From Chromera velia (lineage: Eukaryota; Sar; Chromeraceae): DNA of 26,419 nt. The position numbers and the translations under genes were made by a program. The notes below the pieces were generated by a model that saw nothing but the letters and a program-made list of their open reading frames with translations, did not search any database and was not told the DNA's origin. This document shows positions 10,324-20,810 of this stretch, one piece after another. The stretch spans positions 1 through 26,419 of the forward strand of contig JAHBMJ010000341.1 of assembly GCA_018398765.1 (NCBI GenBank), given 5' to 3'. Within the stretch, counting starts at the first letter, position 1. Each line of letters starts with the position of its first letter.

Positions 10324-11330
10324 AAGCGTTGCATCAAAGCAGCATTTTTGCAGAACCCTGGTTGGGGCGATTCGTCCTAATCGTTTAATTACTTTACAAA
10401 CCCCACCAGCCCCGTCATTCCTCATGTTCCGTGCGACGCAAAACGAGTGTGTTTAATCAGGGACACTGTCACACTTTACCTTGGTAAGGCGAATACCACT
10501 ATTCGAGAATCTTTAAAGAGGTATCGGATAGTATTATATTAAAAAATGTCTAGAAAAATGTAAGAAATATTACAGAAATCAATCACTCAATCAATCAATC
10601 AATCAATCAACCAATCAATCAATGTATTAGAAATTTTATAAAAATAATAAGTCCCTTGCCCCACCTACCGTCTGACGGATCGATGCATATGAAAATGAAT
10701 GTAGTATGAAAAGAATTAAAAAAGATGATATAGAAAACTTGATTATTAAAAAAAATCTGGTTTAAGACTCTAGATAATTTCTTGTACAAAAAAATTTTGT
10801 TGGAAATAATATAAAAATTCTTTCATTATAAATTCTCGGTCGGCATTAATATCTAGCTAAGAAATTAGAATTTTTACTCTTTGATAGGAAAACCTAAGTT
10901 ACAAGGCTAAGTTAAAATAAAAAAATTAAAAGTTAAGATTTACTACCATTTAGCGCTTCCGCTAGAGCTTCCGATTGATCGAAATGCACATTTAACATTG
11001 AGATTTATCTTAAATATTTAAGTGATATCGAAAATATCCTCAATGCTTAGCCTAACCATGTCCCTAGCCGTGTCCATATTGTAAACTTGGGGCCTCCCCT
11101 CAAACGTTAGCTCAAACGCCCTCAAATATTTAACCATATATTACCCCCCAATTTTTTAAAGAGTTGTAAAACCTCTATTATAAACTCTAGAATGAAATTT
11201 TAAAAAAAATCACTGAAAAAATATTCTATAAAAATTTACTGTAGAAAATACTATCTTAACGGCAATTTAACGCTACTCAAATACGTACTGACATATAAAG
11301 GTTGAAATTCTTTGGCATATGCATTCTAGA
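10324..11330. other. AT-rich desert with (TCAA)n
   Basis: Strongly AT-rich sequence between two convergent genes, with a (TCAA)n run at about 10587-10623 and many A/T homopolymers. It has no open frame of note and no recognised element. It precedes the segment related to 5690-5940. Confidence 0.6.
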
Positions 11331-11556
11331 GCACACTTCATGATTCATGTTGGCAGCATACACACACAGTGCTCAAAATCTAGTTCAAAACAGTACATTG
11401 GCGTGCCCAGACTCAGATTGTTAAGTTCGACCCCAGCTTCAGAGGGATGGCTACTGTCCGCGCAAAGGGCCCAGTGGGTTGCAGTCCCAACCGTTAAACA
11501 AGGACTTGGACATGCAGTGGAGCCTGGAATGGCTCGATTTCCACACTCATCCATAC

Positions 11557-14500
11557 TCATCCTCTCCTCCGTTTTTGTTTGCCACCCTTCTTCACCTTCA
11601 GATTTTTGATGTGCGCACGCAGGCTCTTCAGCTTGGACTGCACATCTGCCTTCTTCTTGTTCTGAAGGGCGGTCTTCTGCACGGATTCAAATAGGAGAGA
11701 AGAATATAAACTGTCAACAACGAACAGCTCAGAAGAATGTTAGACAGAGTAATATTTGTGTAAACACTGTGGTCACGAGTACATGAGTGACAGCACAAAA
11801 AGAAAAAAAATAAACTATCAGTGTGAAAGATAAAGACGCTGGGCTCCTTCTCGTGCTTTTGTGCGGCAGAGTTGACTGCCGTATCCCTTCCCCTCCCTCT
11901 CTGCTGACTGACCTGTCTGATCATGGACATGGGCTTTGACCTTCTCTTCACGCTCTCTGGAAGAGAATGGGGTGCGCCCTTGATCTTCGACTGGTACTTT
12001 CCCCTCCCCTCCCTCCCCTCCTTCACTGCAGCGAGGCGTTCCTCCTTCGAGGCCTTCTTCTTCTTTGCACGGCTCATGAGGGAATCAGGACGCACCTGCA
12101 AGAGAAAACGACAAAAGAGGAAGGTAAAGAGGAAGAAGAAGAAGAAGAAGGAGAAGAAGAAGAAGCTGGAGAAGCAGAAGAAGCAGAAGAAGAAGAAGCA
12201 GAAGAAGCAGAAGAAGAAGCAGAAGAAGAAGCAGAAGAAGAAGAAGCAGAAGAAGAAGAAGAAGCAGAAGAAGAAGAAGAAGAAGCAGAAGCAGAAGAAG
12301 CAGAAGAAGAAGAAGCAGAAGAAGCAGAAGCAGAAGAAGCAGAAGCAGAAGAAGCAGAAGAAGCAGCTTCTAGCAGAAGAAGCAGAAAAAGAAGAAGAAG
12401 AAGAAGAAGCAGAAGAAGAAGCAGAAGAACAAACAGAAGAACAAGCAAAAGAACAAGCAGAAGAACAAGCAGAAGAACAAGCAGAAGAACAAGCAGAAGA
12501 AGAAGAAGAAGAAGAAGCAGAAGAACAAACAGAAGAACAAGCAAAAGAACAAGCAGAAGAACAAGCAGAAGAACAAGCAGAAGAACAAGCAGAAGAAGAA
12601 GCAGAAGAAGAAGCAGGAGAAGAAGAAGCTGGAGAAGCAGAAGAAGCAGAAGAAGAAGCAGAAGAAGCAGAAGAAGAAGCAGAAGAAGAAGCAGAAGAAG
12701 AAGAAGCAGAAGAAGAAGAAGAAGCAGAAGAAGAAGAAGCAGAAGAAGCAGCTTCTAGCAGAAGAAGCAGAAGAAGCAGAAGAGGCAGAAGAAGAAGAAG
12801 AAGAAGAAGAAGCAGAAGAAGAAGAAGCAGAAGAAGAAGCAGAAGAACAAACAGAAGAACAAGCAAAAGAACAAGCAGAAGAACAAGCAGAAGAACAAGA
12901 AGAAGAAGAAGCAGCTTCTAGCAGAAGAAGCAGAAGAAGCAGAAGAGGCAGAAGAAGCAGAAGAAGAAGAAGAAGAAGCAGAACAAGCAGAAGAAGAAGA
13001 AGAAGAAGAAGAAGAAGAAGAAGCAGAAGAGGCAGAAGAAGCAGAAGAAGAAGATTAAGAAGAAGAAGAAGAAGCAGAAGAAGAAGAAGAAGAAGCAGCT
13101 TCTAGCAGAAGAAGCAGCAGAAGAAGAAGAAGAAGAAGAAGCAGAAGAAGAAGAAGAAGAAGAAGAAGAAGCAGAAGAAGCAGAAGAGGCAGAAGAAGCA
13201 GAAGAAGAAGAAGAAGAAGAAGAAGAAGAAGCAGAACAAGCAGAAGAAGAAGAAGAAGAAGAAGAAGCAGAAGAGGCAGAAGAAGCAGAAGAAGCAGAAG
13301 AAGAAGAAGAAGAAGCAGAAGAAGCAGAAGAAGAAGAAGAAGAAGAAGAAGAAGCAGAAGAAGAAGCAGAAGAACAAACAGAAGAACAAGCAAAAGAACA
13401 AGCAGAAGAACAAGCAGAAGAAGAAGAAGAAGAAGAAGAAGAAGAAGCAGAAGAAGCAGAAGAAGCAGAAGGGGCAGAAGAAGCAGAAGAAGCAGAAGAA
13501 GCAGAAGAGGCAGAAGAAGCAGAAGAAGAAGAAGAAGAAGAAGAAGAAGAAGCAGAAGAAGCAGAAGAAGCAGAAGAAGAAGAAGAAGAAGCAGAAGAAG
13601 CAGAAGAAGAAGAAGGAGAAGAAGAAAAGAAGAAGAAGAAGAAGAAGAACAACAACAACAACAAGAAAATGGCTTAAAGGGAGGGTAAAACAAGCGTCCG
13701 ACGACTTTGGGCAGCAAGGAAAAGGGTATTAGAGATGTGATGCGGCATACGTCACCGCATCGAACCTGTCTTCCGTAACCAAATCGATAAGACATCGAAT
13801 CGTCTGCTCAGTCGTTTTCCCTTGCATTGTTGTATCCTTTTCCATCCCCAATGATTCTCTCTCAAGAGGCCTCTACATGTGAAGAGCCGTGAAAGGCAAG
13901 AACCAGGCTGACCGCATCAACTCCAACGAAGTTTTCGTTCTTCTTCCTTTCCCTTGCGGTCTTTGTGTGGAGCATAGCCTCATCCTCAGAATCCATCTCC
14001 TCGTCTGATGACTCCTCGCTTTCTTCCTCACTCTCATCTTCTTCCTCTGATTCCTCCTGGTCCTCCTCTGCATCTGCGTCCATTCGGATCTTCTCAATCA
14101 CTCGTGCTCTCTCCTCTGCCTCAACACGCTTGCGCTTGGCTGCTCCCATCGCACGCAAACTCTCTTCCTTCAACTGAAGCTTTCTGATTTTCTCAAAATC
14201 CTCTGGACCCAAAAGTTCCGTCATTGAAAGCAACTGGGCCTCCGATGACGCTGTGCGTTTGGAACGCTCGTCTGCCTCTCGTCTTGCCTCTCTATCTGCC
14301 GCCGTCTCTCTGCCTGGACCGTCATCCATCCCTCCCTCTTCATCTTCCTTCTCCTTCTTGGCCTTCTTTGCAGCAGGGGGAGTCACTTTCACCCCCTCCT
14401 CGTCCTCTCCATCCTCCTCCTCCTCGTCGTCGTCTTCAGACTCATCGCCTTCATCCTCCTCGTCTGCCTCTTCCCCCTCCTCAACCTCCTCTGCTTCATC

Positions 14501-17500
14501 CAGATCCATTCCGTCAAGATCCAAATCCTCCTCCTCCTCGTCCTCATCCTCAGAAACCCCCCCCTCACTCCCATCAGAATCCATCTCCTCATCCCTCATC
14601 ACACTCCCCTCACCCCCTTGCTGGCGTCTCTTCCCTGCCTCCTCCCTCAACGCCTCCCTCAACATTTTCTTCTGGGCAACCAACTCCAGGCCAGCGACTG
14701 AGGTGGCAACTTTGGAGGCGCCAAAAGACGGACGCTGCGGTAGAAGAGAGGAATGGGAGACAAATCAAAAAAGCTCGAGTCATCTGAAGGATCTTCTGCC
14801 TTTCTTCTGGAAGTGCTTTGTATCATTCATGAACGCAAAAAAGCTTCGCATGTTTGAAAGACACATATTGTAACCGCTTGAAACGGAGCAAGGAAGACAG
14901 CACGAAATTTGAAGCAGAGAGGCTCAACGTTCCAATCGCTTCTCGTCAAACAGGCAAAACAAACCCTCGCTCGCACACCCTGCGAACTGTCGCTGTCTTC
15001 ACTCCCTCCCCCCTCCCCCCTTTCCCCCCTCTGACCTTCTCATCTCCCTCTGTCCCCTGGAGTAGTAGGCTCGCGTCCTTTCCTCTGAGGCTTCTGTGGA
15101 GGGCCTGAGGGTTGACGTCTCTGAAGAGGTTGATCAGAGACTTCACCGCCACCTGGACTGATTTGTCCTTCACGTCGCGAAACCCAGTCAGGTCAGTCAG
15201 CATGTCGTCATCCACAGCCTGCACATGTGAACAGCGTTACATGCATATGCGTACTGTGTGCATGAATGCTTTAAGATTGGGGCAACTTTTGCCGCCCAGG
15301 GACATGCGGAGAGAGAAAAGAAAAGGGGACAAGAAGGTCATGATGAGACGGCAACAGAAAAGAAGAACGGGGGAACTTGCAGAGACAGACGACGAGACAA
15401 TACACAAAGAGAGGGGGGGGAAGGGAAGAGAGAGGGAGAGTGAAGACCCACCAAGGGAGAACGAGCACAAATTTCGCGAATCTGCAAGCAGAGAGGGGAG
15501 GACAAAACAGAAGGCACACGTGATGTCGAGATTATGGAAGGGATGCCCATGCAACAGGACAGGAACAAAAGAAAATGCAAAAGAAAAAGAGCAAGACACG
15601 GAGGTGTATGCAAGACTCCGGGATGAGTCCGTGTTCCAAAAGCTCGTCATACATACTATATACACATATACACACACATATATAGGTATGAATACAGAGA
15701 GAGAGAGGGGGGGGCGGGGNNNNNNNNNNNNNNNNNNNNNNNNNNNNNNNNNNNNNNNNNNNNNNNNNNNNNNNNNNNNNNNNNNNNNNNNNNNNNNNNN
15801 NNNNNNNNNNNNNNNNNNNNNNNNNNNNNNNNNNNNNNNNNNNNNNNNNNNNNNNNNNNNNNNNNNNNNNNNNNNNNNNNNNNNNNNNNNNNNNNNNNNN
15901 NNNNNNNNNNNNNNNNNNNNNNNNNNNNNNNNNNNNNNNNNNNNNNNNNNNNNNNNNNNNNNNNNNNNNNNNNNNNNNNNNNNNNNNNNNNNNNNNNNNN
16001 NNNNNNNNNNNNNNNNNNNNNNNNNNNNNNNNNNNNNNNNNNNNNNNNNNNNNNNNNNNNNNNNNNNNNNNNNNNNNNNNNNNNNNNNNNNNNNNNNNNN
16101 NNNNNNNNNNNNNNNNNNNNNNNNNNNNNNNNNNNNNNNNNNNNNNNNNNNNNNNNNNNNNNNNNNNNNNNNNNNNNNNNNNNNNNNNNNNNNNNNNNNN
16201 NNNNNNNNNNNNNNNNNNNNNNNNNNNNNNNNNNNNNNNNNNNNNNNNNNNNNNNNNNNNNNNNNNNNNNNNNNNNNNNNNNNNNNNNNNNNNNNNNNNN
16301 NNNNNNNNNNNNNNNNNNNNNNNNNNNNNNNNNNNNNNNNNNNNNNNNNNNNNNNNNNNNNNNNNNNNNNNNNNNNNNNNNNNNNNNNNNNNNNNNNNNN
16401 NNNNNNNNNNNNNNNNNNNGGGGCATTTTCTCTAATTGGGGTGAGTATTAGAGATACATGAACAAAGAAACCGGGGGAGAAGAGGAGTTGCCTGCGTCCC
16501 ACTCACCGCGTTGAGTCCGACAGCAATGACCGAGGGGTGTTGACTCTCCGACACAAAATTTTGGGTGATTGTTTTGGTCACAGGAATCAGCTGCAGACAA
16601 CAAGGAAACAATCAATTCAGTCCACCCTTCTTCTGAGAGGAAACGCAACATGGGCGGGCCGGGTCTCCCCATCATCTACCTACCTACCTCCCTACCTATC
16701 ATCCTGCATGCCTACGGGTACACCTACCTTTCCGCTTGTCTGTCTGTGTATCCCTTTATGAGTGAGCGTTCAGGCAGATCCACCACCGTCGCTAAAATCT
16801 GTACGCGACATGCTTCATGTACCGTTTTGGAGAAAACAGGACTCTGGCTGGTTTTCTCTCCACGCAGTGGGTCTTTTAGAAGTCAGGGAAGGAGGGATGG
16901 AAGGAAGCATGGATGAAAGAAAACCACCGGAGAGAGACGAAAAAGCCCTGCACTGCCGTGTGTGAGAGGCCTTCTGCACGACTGAAGAGCATCCCTGACT
17001 TCCCTCTTGTCAGAGTAACCTCATCGGCAGAAACCAAACTGTGAGAAGAAAAGAAAAGAAAAGAGGAAGAAAGCTTCTTGTAGGAGGTGTCACTTCGCGG
17101 CTTCCCTGAGCTACGAAGTTCTGACTTGTGTATGCAGACCAACTTCAGAAGCCTCCCCCCTGCACCGACATACCTCCTCGGGCGGCACCAGCTCGTGGCA
17201 CCCCTGTGCGAGGCATGCGAGGACCTGGGTGACCTCTCGCTGGTGGGGGAACAGCAGCTTCTGCATGTGGGGGTAGAAGTTCAGAAGCACCAGCTTGTGA
17301 CGTCCAATCAGTCTGGAGACGACGTTCAGCAAGAGGAGACGGAACTTGAAAGGCTCGTGCCGTCCTGTCACACGACCTGCAGTGGGAGGGGGGAGGGTGT
17401 TGCCACTTGAGTTCCTTGCTCGCACTGAGACTGAAACTTCGGGTGAAATTTTGTTCGGCCAGAGGGGCAAGGAACGAGTTGGGGAAAAATGTCAATGAAG

Positions 17501-19718
17501 ATCACTGTAATGTTCGTCTCCTCTCTCTCCTGGATTCTCTGGTACTCGACTTCGATCAGGTTTTGACTGACTGAAAATCTGTTCTGCCAGACCGTGAGGG
17601 TCGTAGAGGACGTCCATAGCAGCAAAAGAGATCGTCGCCTCCATACCTGCATGTGGAGGGAGCAGGTTAACAGGGTTAGGGGGAAGAAGGGTAAGAATGC
17701 AGAAAGCCCAGCTTTCTGCCAGTTTTGATTTTCGTTTTTTGCGCGTGCAAAGGAGTAGTTTCGGCAGAAATGTGCAAGCATGTCTTGTTGTTTCGTCACA
17801 CACACACACACACGTGCGCGCGCGCGCGCGAGAGAGAGAGAGAGACTTCTTGGCTGCGGCCTCATCAGAAGGAAATTTCCGCCCATTGCACCAGGGAAAA
17901 CGTCCCCCCGCTTTCTTGCCCCACGACCAGGCTCCACGAATGCGGAGAGAATTTACAAATGCATCTACCTACCTACCTACCTACCTACCTACCTGATTTC
18001 TTCCTCGCTTTCCTCTTGGCGGCCTTCTCGACGGTTCCCTTCAATTTCTTGAGCTTCTTCTCTCTGCCTCGACTCTTTTTAGGTCCCATCAGATCCTTTG
18101 CGACCTTTCGGACCGTCTCTGCCTCGCCCTCTGATTCGGATTCCAGACGCTCAGCAGCGGAAGTCTGATCAAGAAGCAGGCAGAAGCAGGAAGGATTAAG
18201 ATGCTAATCACGAGAAGTACTGGGATATTGATCAGTCCACGATCCATTGCATTCGAAAGGTGTTTTGTGAAACAGAACCATAGCTCGAAGGTAAGGGGTG
18301 AAAAGGCATTTCCGTTCTGGGGACTTACGCGCCCTCCTTAAAGCGAAGACAGACAGAGACAGAAAGACAGAGAGACTACATCTTTCTCTCTTTCCCTCTT
18401 TCTGTTCCTCTGTTGCTGAGACAGACAGACAGACAAACAGGGAGAAAGACAGACAAACAGGGAGAAAGACAGACGTACAAGCATACAGATACACAGCGAC
18501 AGAAAGACAGACAGGCAGACAGACAGACAGACAGACAGACAGGCAGGCAGAAGGTCGGACAGACAAAGACAGAATGACATACTAGGTTGCCGAGAATGAA
18601 CTGGGCAGCGGCAGCGGCTGTCTTCAGGTCGGGAGCCAGGCACCCTGCCGCGACCATGTTCACTGTCTTCTCATCGATCCAGACCCTTCTCTTGTACAGC
18701 TCCACCATCACACCCAGGGCCCTCCTGGAGACGGCAGCGTCGGCATCCTTCATGTGGTCAAACAGAAAACTCTTTAACTCGGAATGGAGCTTCTGGTCCT
18801 TCTGTTTGACCCCCAGAGATGCGATATCTCGCACAACGTGCGTGTAGATCTGTTTCCGCAGTTCCTTATCTGGGCAACGGAACAAACGGAAGTACATGGG
18901 GAGGACCCTGCAGGGAACAGGACAAAAGATACGGAGCTAAGGGGCATGGGACAGGGAAGAGAAGAGATGAGAAGCGAGGCACACAGAAGAGAGGAGAAGA
19001 GAAGAGAGGAGAAGAGAAGAGAGGAGAAGGGAAGATCCGGGGAAGCGGAAAGAAGGATAATCAACGAAATAGATGTCGATAACCCCTCCTCATGTGCATT
19101 ATTAGGGCTCCGACTCACTCAGAGGGAAGATCTGTAAGAGGTGGCACAAGCCGGGGGGATAAGCAAGTAAGCACAATCCGATTGCAAGCCACTCACGTAA
19201 TATGTAACTAAGCTGCCTCCCAAGCAAGTCTTGTACGATTACTGCACGGTACATACACAAAGCCTGGCTGGCCCACCTGAGCGTACTGATTTGCTGGCGG
19301 TTTCGGAGGAGAATGAGGGCATTAACGAGGACTTCTCTCGTTCGGGGGTGGAGCATCGAGAAATGTTCCCCCAGAATGGCGAGAATCCTTTCGGCAAACC
19401 GCTCTCCCACATTGTTCGTGGGTGTCGTATAGCAAGGAGTGGTCTGCAAGGAGGGAGGGGCGGAGGGGGGGGTGACGAAGAGTGTATGGAAGGAGGAGAC
19501 GCTCAGCGTGCTCGTAACCGACTGACATGAGAGAGGAATGTGACCAGCTCGGAGAAGTGCTTTGCTGGTTTCTGTGGTCTGATTCGGAAGAGTTCCAGAG
19601 TGGAGTCGAAGTGCTGGTACTGCACGTCGAACTCGTGTCTGTAGGCCTCTGGGTCTCTCTTCACGTTGTTCTGGAGCTTCGGGAGAGACAGAGTCTTGTC
19701 CCGCGATCCAGAAGCCAT
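11557..19718 (-). CDS. SDA1: SDA1 homologue, 60S ribosome biogenesis/export factor, 12 exons, 851 aa
   Basis: Exons on the minus strand: 19718-19527, 19443-19277, 18907-18583, 18164-17993, 17646-17572, 17376-17174, 16590-16507, 15481-15452, 15218-15036, 14734-13913, 12095-11913, 11676-11557. All introns are GT-AG and all phases agree. Family landmarks in order: LPKLQNNVKRDPEAYRHEF near residue 12; LVNALILLRNRQQIS; FRLFRCPDKELRKQIYTHVV; LYKRRVWIDEKTVNMVAAGC; MDVLYDPHGLAEQIF; LLNVVSRLIGRHKLVLLNFY; LFPHQREVTQVLA; a 30-nt exon IREICARSPL (residues 407-416); SLINLFRDVNPQALHRSLRG; long acidic blocks in exon 10 (residues 478-751); a basic end with ASKEERLAAVKEGREGRGKY and SKLKSLRAHIKNLKVKKGG. Yeast and human SDA1 act in the nucleolus/nucleus in pre-60S maturation and export. 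Length is somewhat above the human protein because of the acidic region. The N gap falls in intron 7, so no coding sequence is lost. The ATG was chosen because it gives the conserved N terminus. Confidence 0.95.
12131..13665. repeat. 1.5-kb GAA / GCAGAA purine-rich repeat inside SDA1 intron 10
   Basis: A near-uninterrupted array of GAA triplets with GCAGAA and GAACAA interruptions on the + strand, hence CTT/TTCTGC on the SDA1 sense strand. Marker blocks recur: gcagcttctagcag near 12363, 12749, 12911 and 13095; the gaacaaacagaagaacaagc block near 12427, 12532, 12845 and 13373. This indicates segmental duplication inside the array. It fills most of the 1817-bp intron 12096-13912 and ends about 35 bp from the acceptor. 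Open frames through it (poly-Glu/Lys, poly-Leu/Ser/Phe) are repeat artefacts. Confidence 0.95.
15452..15481 (-). CDS. SDA1: SDA1 exon 8, 30-nt microexon
   Basis: Minus-strand context is ctctgcttgcag|ATT CGC GAA ATT TGT GCT CGT TCT CCC TTG|GTGGGT, encoding IREICARSPL in phase 0 on both sides. It supplies exactly the segment that SDA1 proteins have between ...AVGLNA (exon 7) and AVDDDMLTDL (exon 9); human SDAD1 has IKEITARCPL there. Short, and flanked by a 233-bp intron and an intron holding the N gap, it is easy for gene predictors to miss. Confidence 0.92.
15720..16419. other. 700-bp assembly gap (N)
   Basis: Exactly 700 Ns, probably a scaffold gap of estimated length. The left flank is a GA-rich run ending ggggggggcgggg and the right flank starts ggggg, so it sits on G-rich sequence. 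It lies wholly in SDA1 intron 7 (15482-16506). Confidence 0.98.
17797..17845. repeat. composite (CA)n-(CG)n-(AG)n tract
   Basis: (CA)8, then gtg, about eight CG dinucleotides, then about seven AG. All are alternating purine-pyrimidine except the last part. It lies in SDA1 intron 4 (17647-17992). The CA/CG part is a classical Z-DNA-prone sequence. Confidence 0.9.
17965..17992 (-). repeat. (GTAG)n tandem repeat overlapping an SDA1 splice donor
   Basis: On the sense strand exon 4 ends ...AAATCAG and the intron begins directly with gtaggtaggtaggtagg. The authentic donor is the first GT of a repeat in which every unit is an equally good GTAGGT donor. A second, shorter run of the same unit is at about 16674-16697. 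Confidence 0.9.
18418..18560. repeat. GACA-type microsatellite in SDA1 intron 3
   Basis: Imperfect gacagacagacaaacagggaga and gcagacagacagacag runs (CTGT on the sense strand), ending about 20 bp from the GTATGT donor of exon 3 (18582). It generates Cys/Leu/Ser/Val open frames on the minus strand that are not genes. Confidence 0.85.
18981..19030. repeat. (GAGGAGAAGA)n purine tract in SDA1 intron 2
   Basis: Five-base agagg/agaag units repeated for about 50 bp, pyrimidine on the sense strand. It lies about 75 bp upstream of the acceptor of exon 3 (18908). Confidence 0.85.
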
Positions 19719-20254
19719 CTTGCAAACTCGCCTTGCTTTCCTTCAGTAGACTCCCAACGACTTCGTGAGAGAAAAAAGAACAGATCTGACTGTCAGCCTC
19801 AACAGCGCGTTGCTCTGGTGGGGAAGTTTGTGTGATCCTTGGCTGAAAAGCATGTAGAGAGAAAATTAAGGTTGAAAGCCGATTCTGAGAACCGATTAGG
19901 TGCACGCTGTGCCGGGGCCTGCAAGGTGTTGGGGGTCGCGGTCTCCTTCCTGGGCCCCAGTGAGAGACGGCCGGCCATGCCAGGTGGTTTGAGCGTTTTG
20001 AGACGACCTCCTCTTCGCGCAGTTGTTTCCGAACCTCAACGATTCTGCTGTTTACACACTTCTTTTATGTCTGCTTCTTCAAAGTGTTTCCCCAGTGCTT
20101 CCTCAATGAGGGAACAGTTCACTCTTGTATGAGGTGCATGTGCGATTTTGACGTCTGAGGCGGCAATTTTGTGCGGAGTTTGGTCCTCAGTTCGACTCGA
20201 CTCGTGTTTTGAAATTAAGGCAGCTATCTTTGTCTTGTCCGAAGCTAGGAGAAG
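19719..20254. promoter_or_regulatory. shared 536-bp intergenic region of the divergent SDA1 / cyclin pair
   Basis: The SDA1 start codon (19718, minus) and the cyclin start codon (20255, plus) face away from each other across 536 bp, so both 5' UTRs and promoters must fit here unless there are upstream non-coding exons. I do not identify a TATA box or a defined factor site. Co-regulation of a ribosome-assembly factor with a cyclin is an inference. Confidence 0.5.
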
Positions 20255-20762
20255 ATGGGGATGCGAGTAAGCTACTCAGACTCGCATCTGTGCCTGAACT
20301 CTTCTGTCTCTCAGCCGAACGTCGAAAATCTTATACATGCGGTCAGTCTGTGACATGTGGGAAAACATCCAGGGAACCGAGAGAGTCATGTGTGGCCTTG
20401 AAACCGCACTCGTAACAGAGATGCGATGAATTCAGTTCATGAGGAACCCTGCAAGGTCTTGAGGGGAGCAAGGCACACCAGATAGATAGACTGACAGACA
20501 GACAGACAGACGGGGAGATTCTCTGTAGGCAGGCAGACTGACCAGTCAGACACGCAGACAAGCCGACGGGCGAACGGAAACTGAGTGGCGGGCGGATAGA
20601 GCACAGAGAGGCAGGCGTTCAGATCGCCAAGAAATAAGTAAGAAAGGCAGAAGGCCCGAAAGACGATATGCAATTTGAGTGCAAAGAAGGTGTAAGGAGA
20701 AACGGCGGAGTTTTCTTTGTTTCTCTCTTCCCCTGCTCTCTCTCTGTCCCCCTTTCCTTGTT

Positions 20763-20810
<48 letters not shown>

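Noticed and set aside
11628-12866. Long minus-strand Leu/Ser/Phe-rich frame through the GAA array
   Set aside because: Repeat-driven open frame; only its end (12095-11913) is a real SDA1 exon, preceded by a proper acceptor.
11923-13795. Glu/Lys/Gln/Arg-rich + strand frames and Ser/Leu-rich - strand frames in the purine array
   Set aside because: Triplet repeats leave all frames open; the region lies inside an SDA1 intron and there is no non-repeat coding context.
14224-14873. + strand Ser/Pro-rich frames
   Set aside because: Antisense shadow of the acidic region of SDA1 exon 10 (GAG/GAT-rich codons leave the complement open).
15112-16502. Open frames of about 420-450 aa on both strands across the N gap
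   Set aside because: They are mostly unknown residues; the real content is SDA1 exons 7 and 8 and introns.
19115-19153. Candidate extra SDA1 exon ending ATCTTCCCTCTGA|GTGAGT
   Set aside because: Joining exon 19443-19277 directly to 18907-18583 is in phase and gives exactly the spacing of human SDAD1; adding this piece needs a later donor and an 11-residue insertion.
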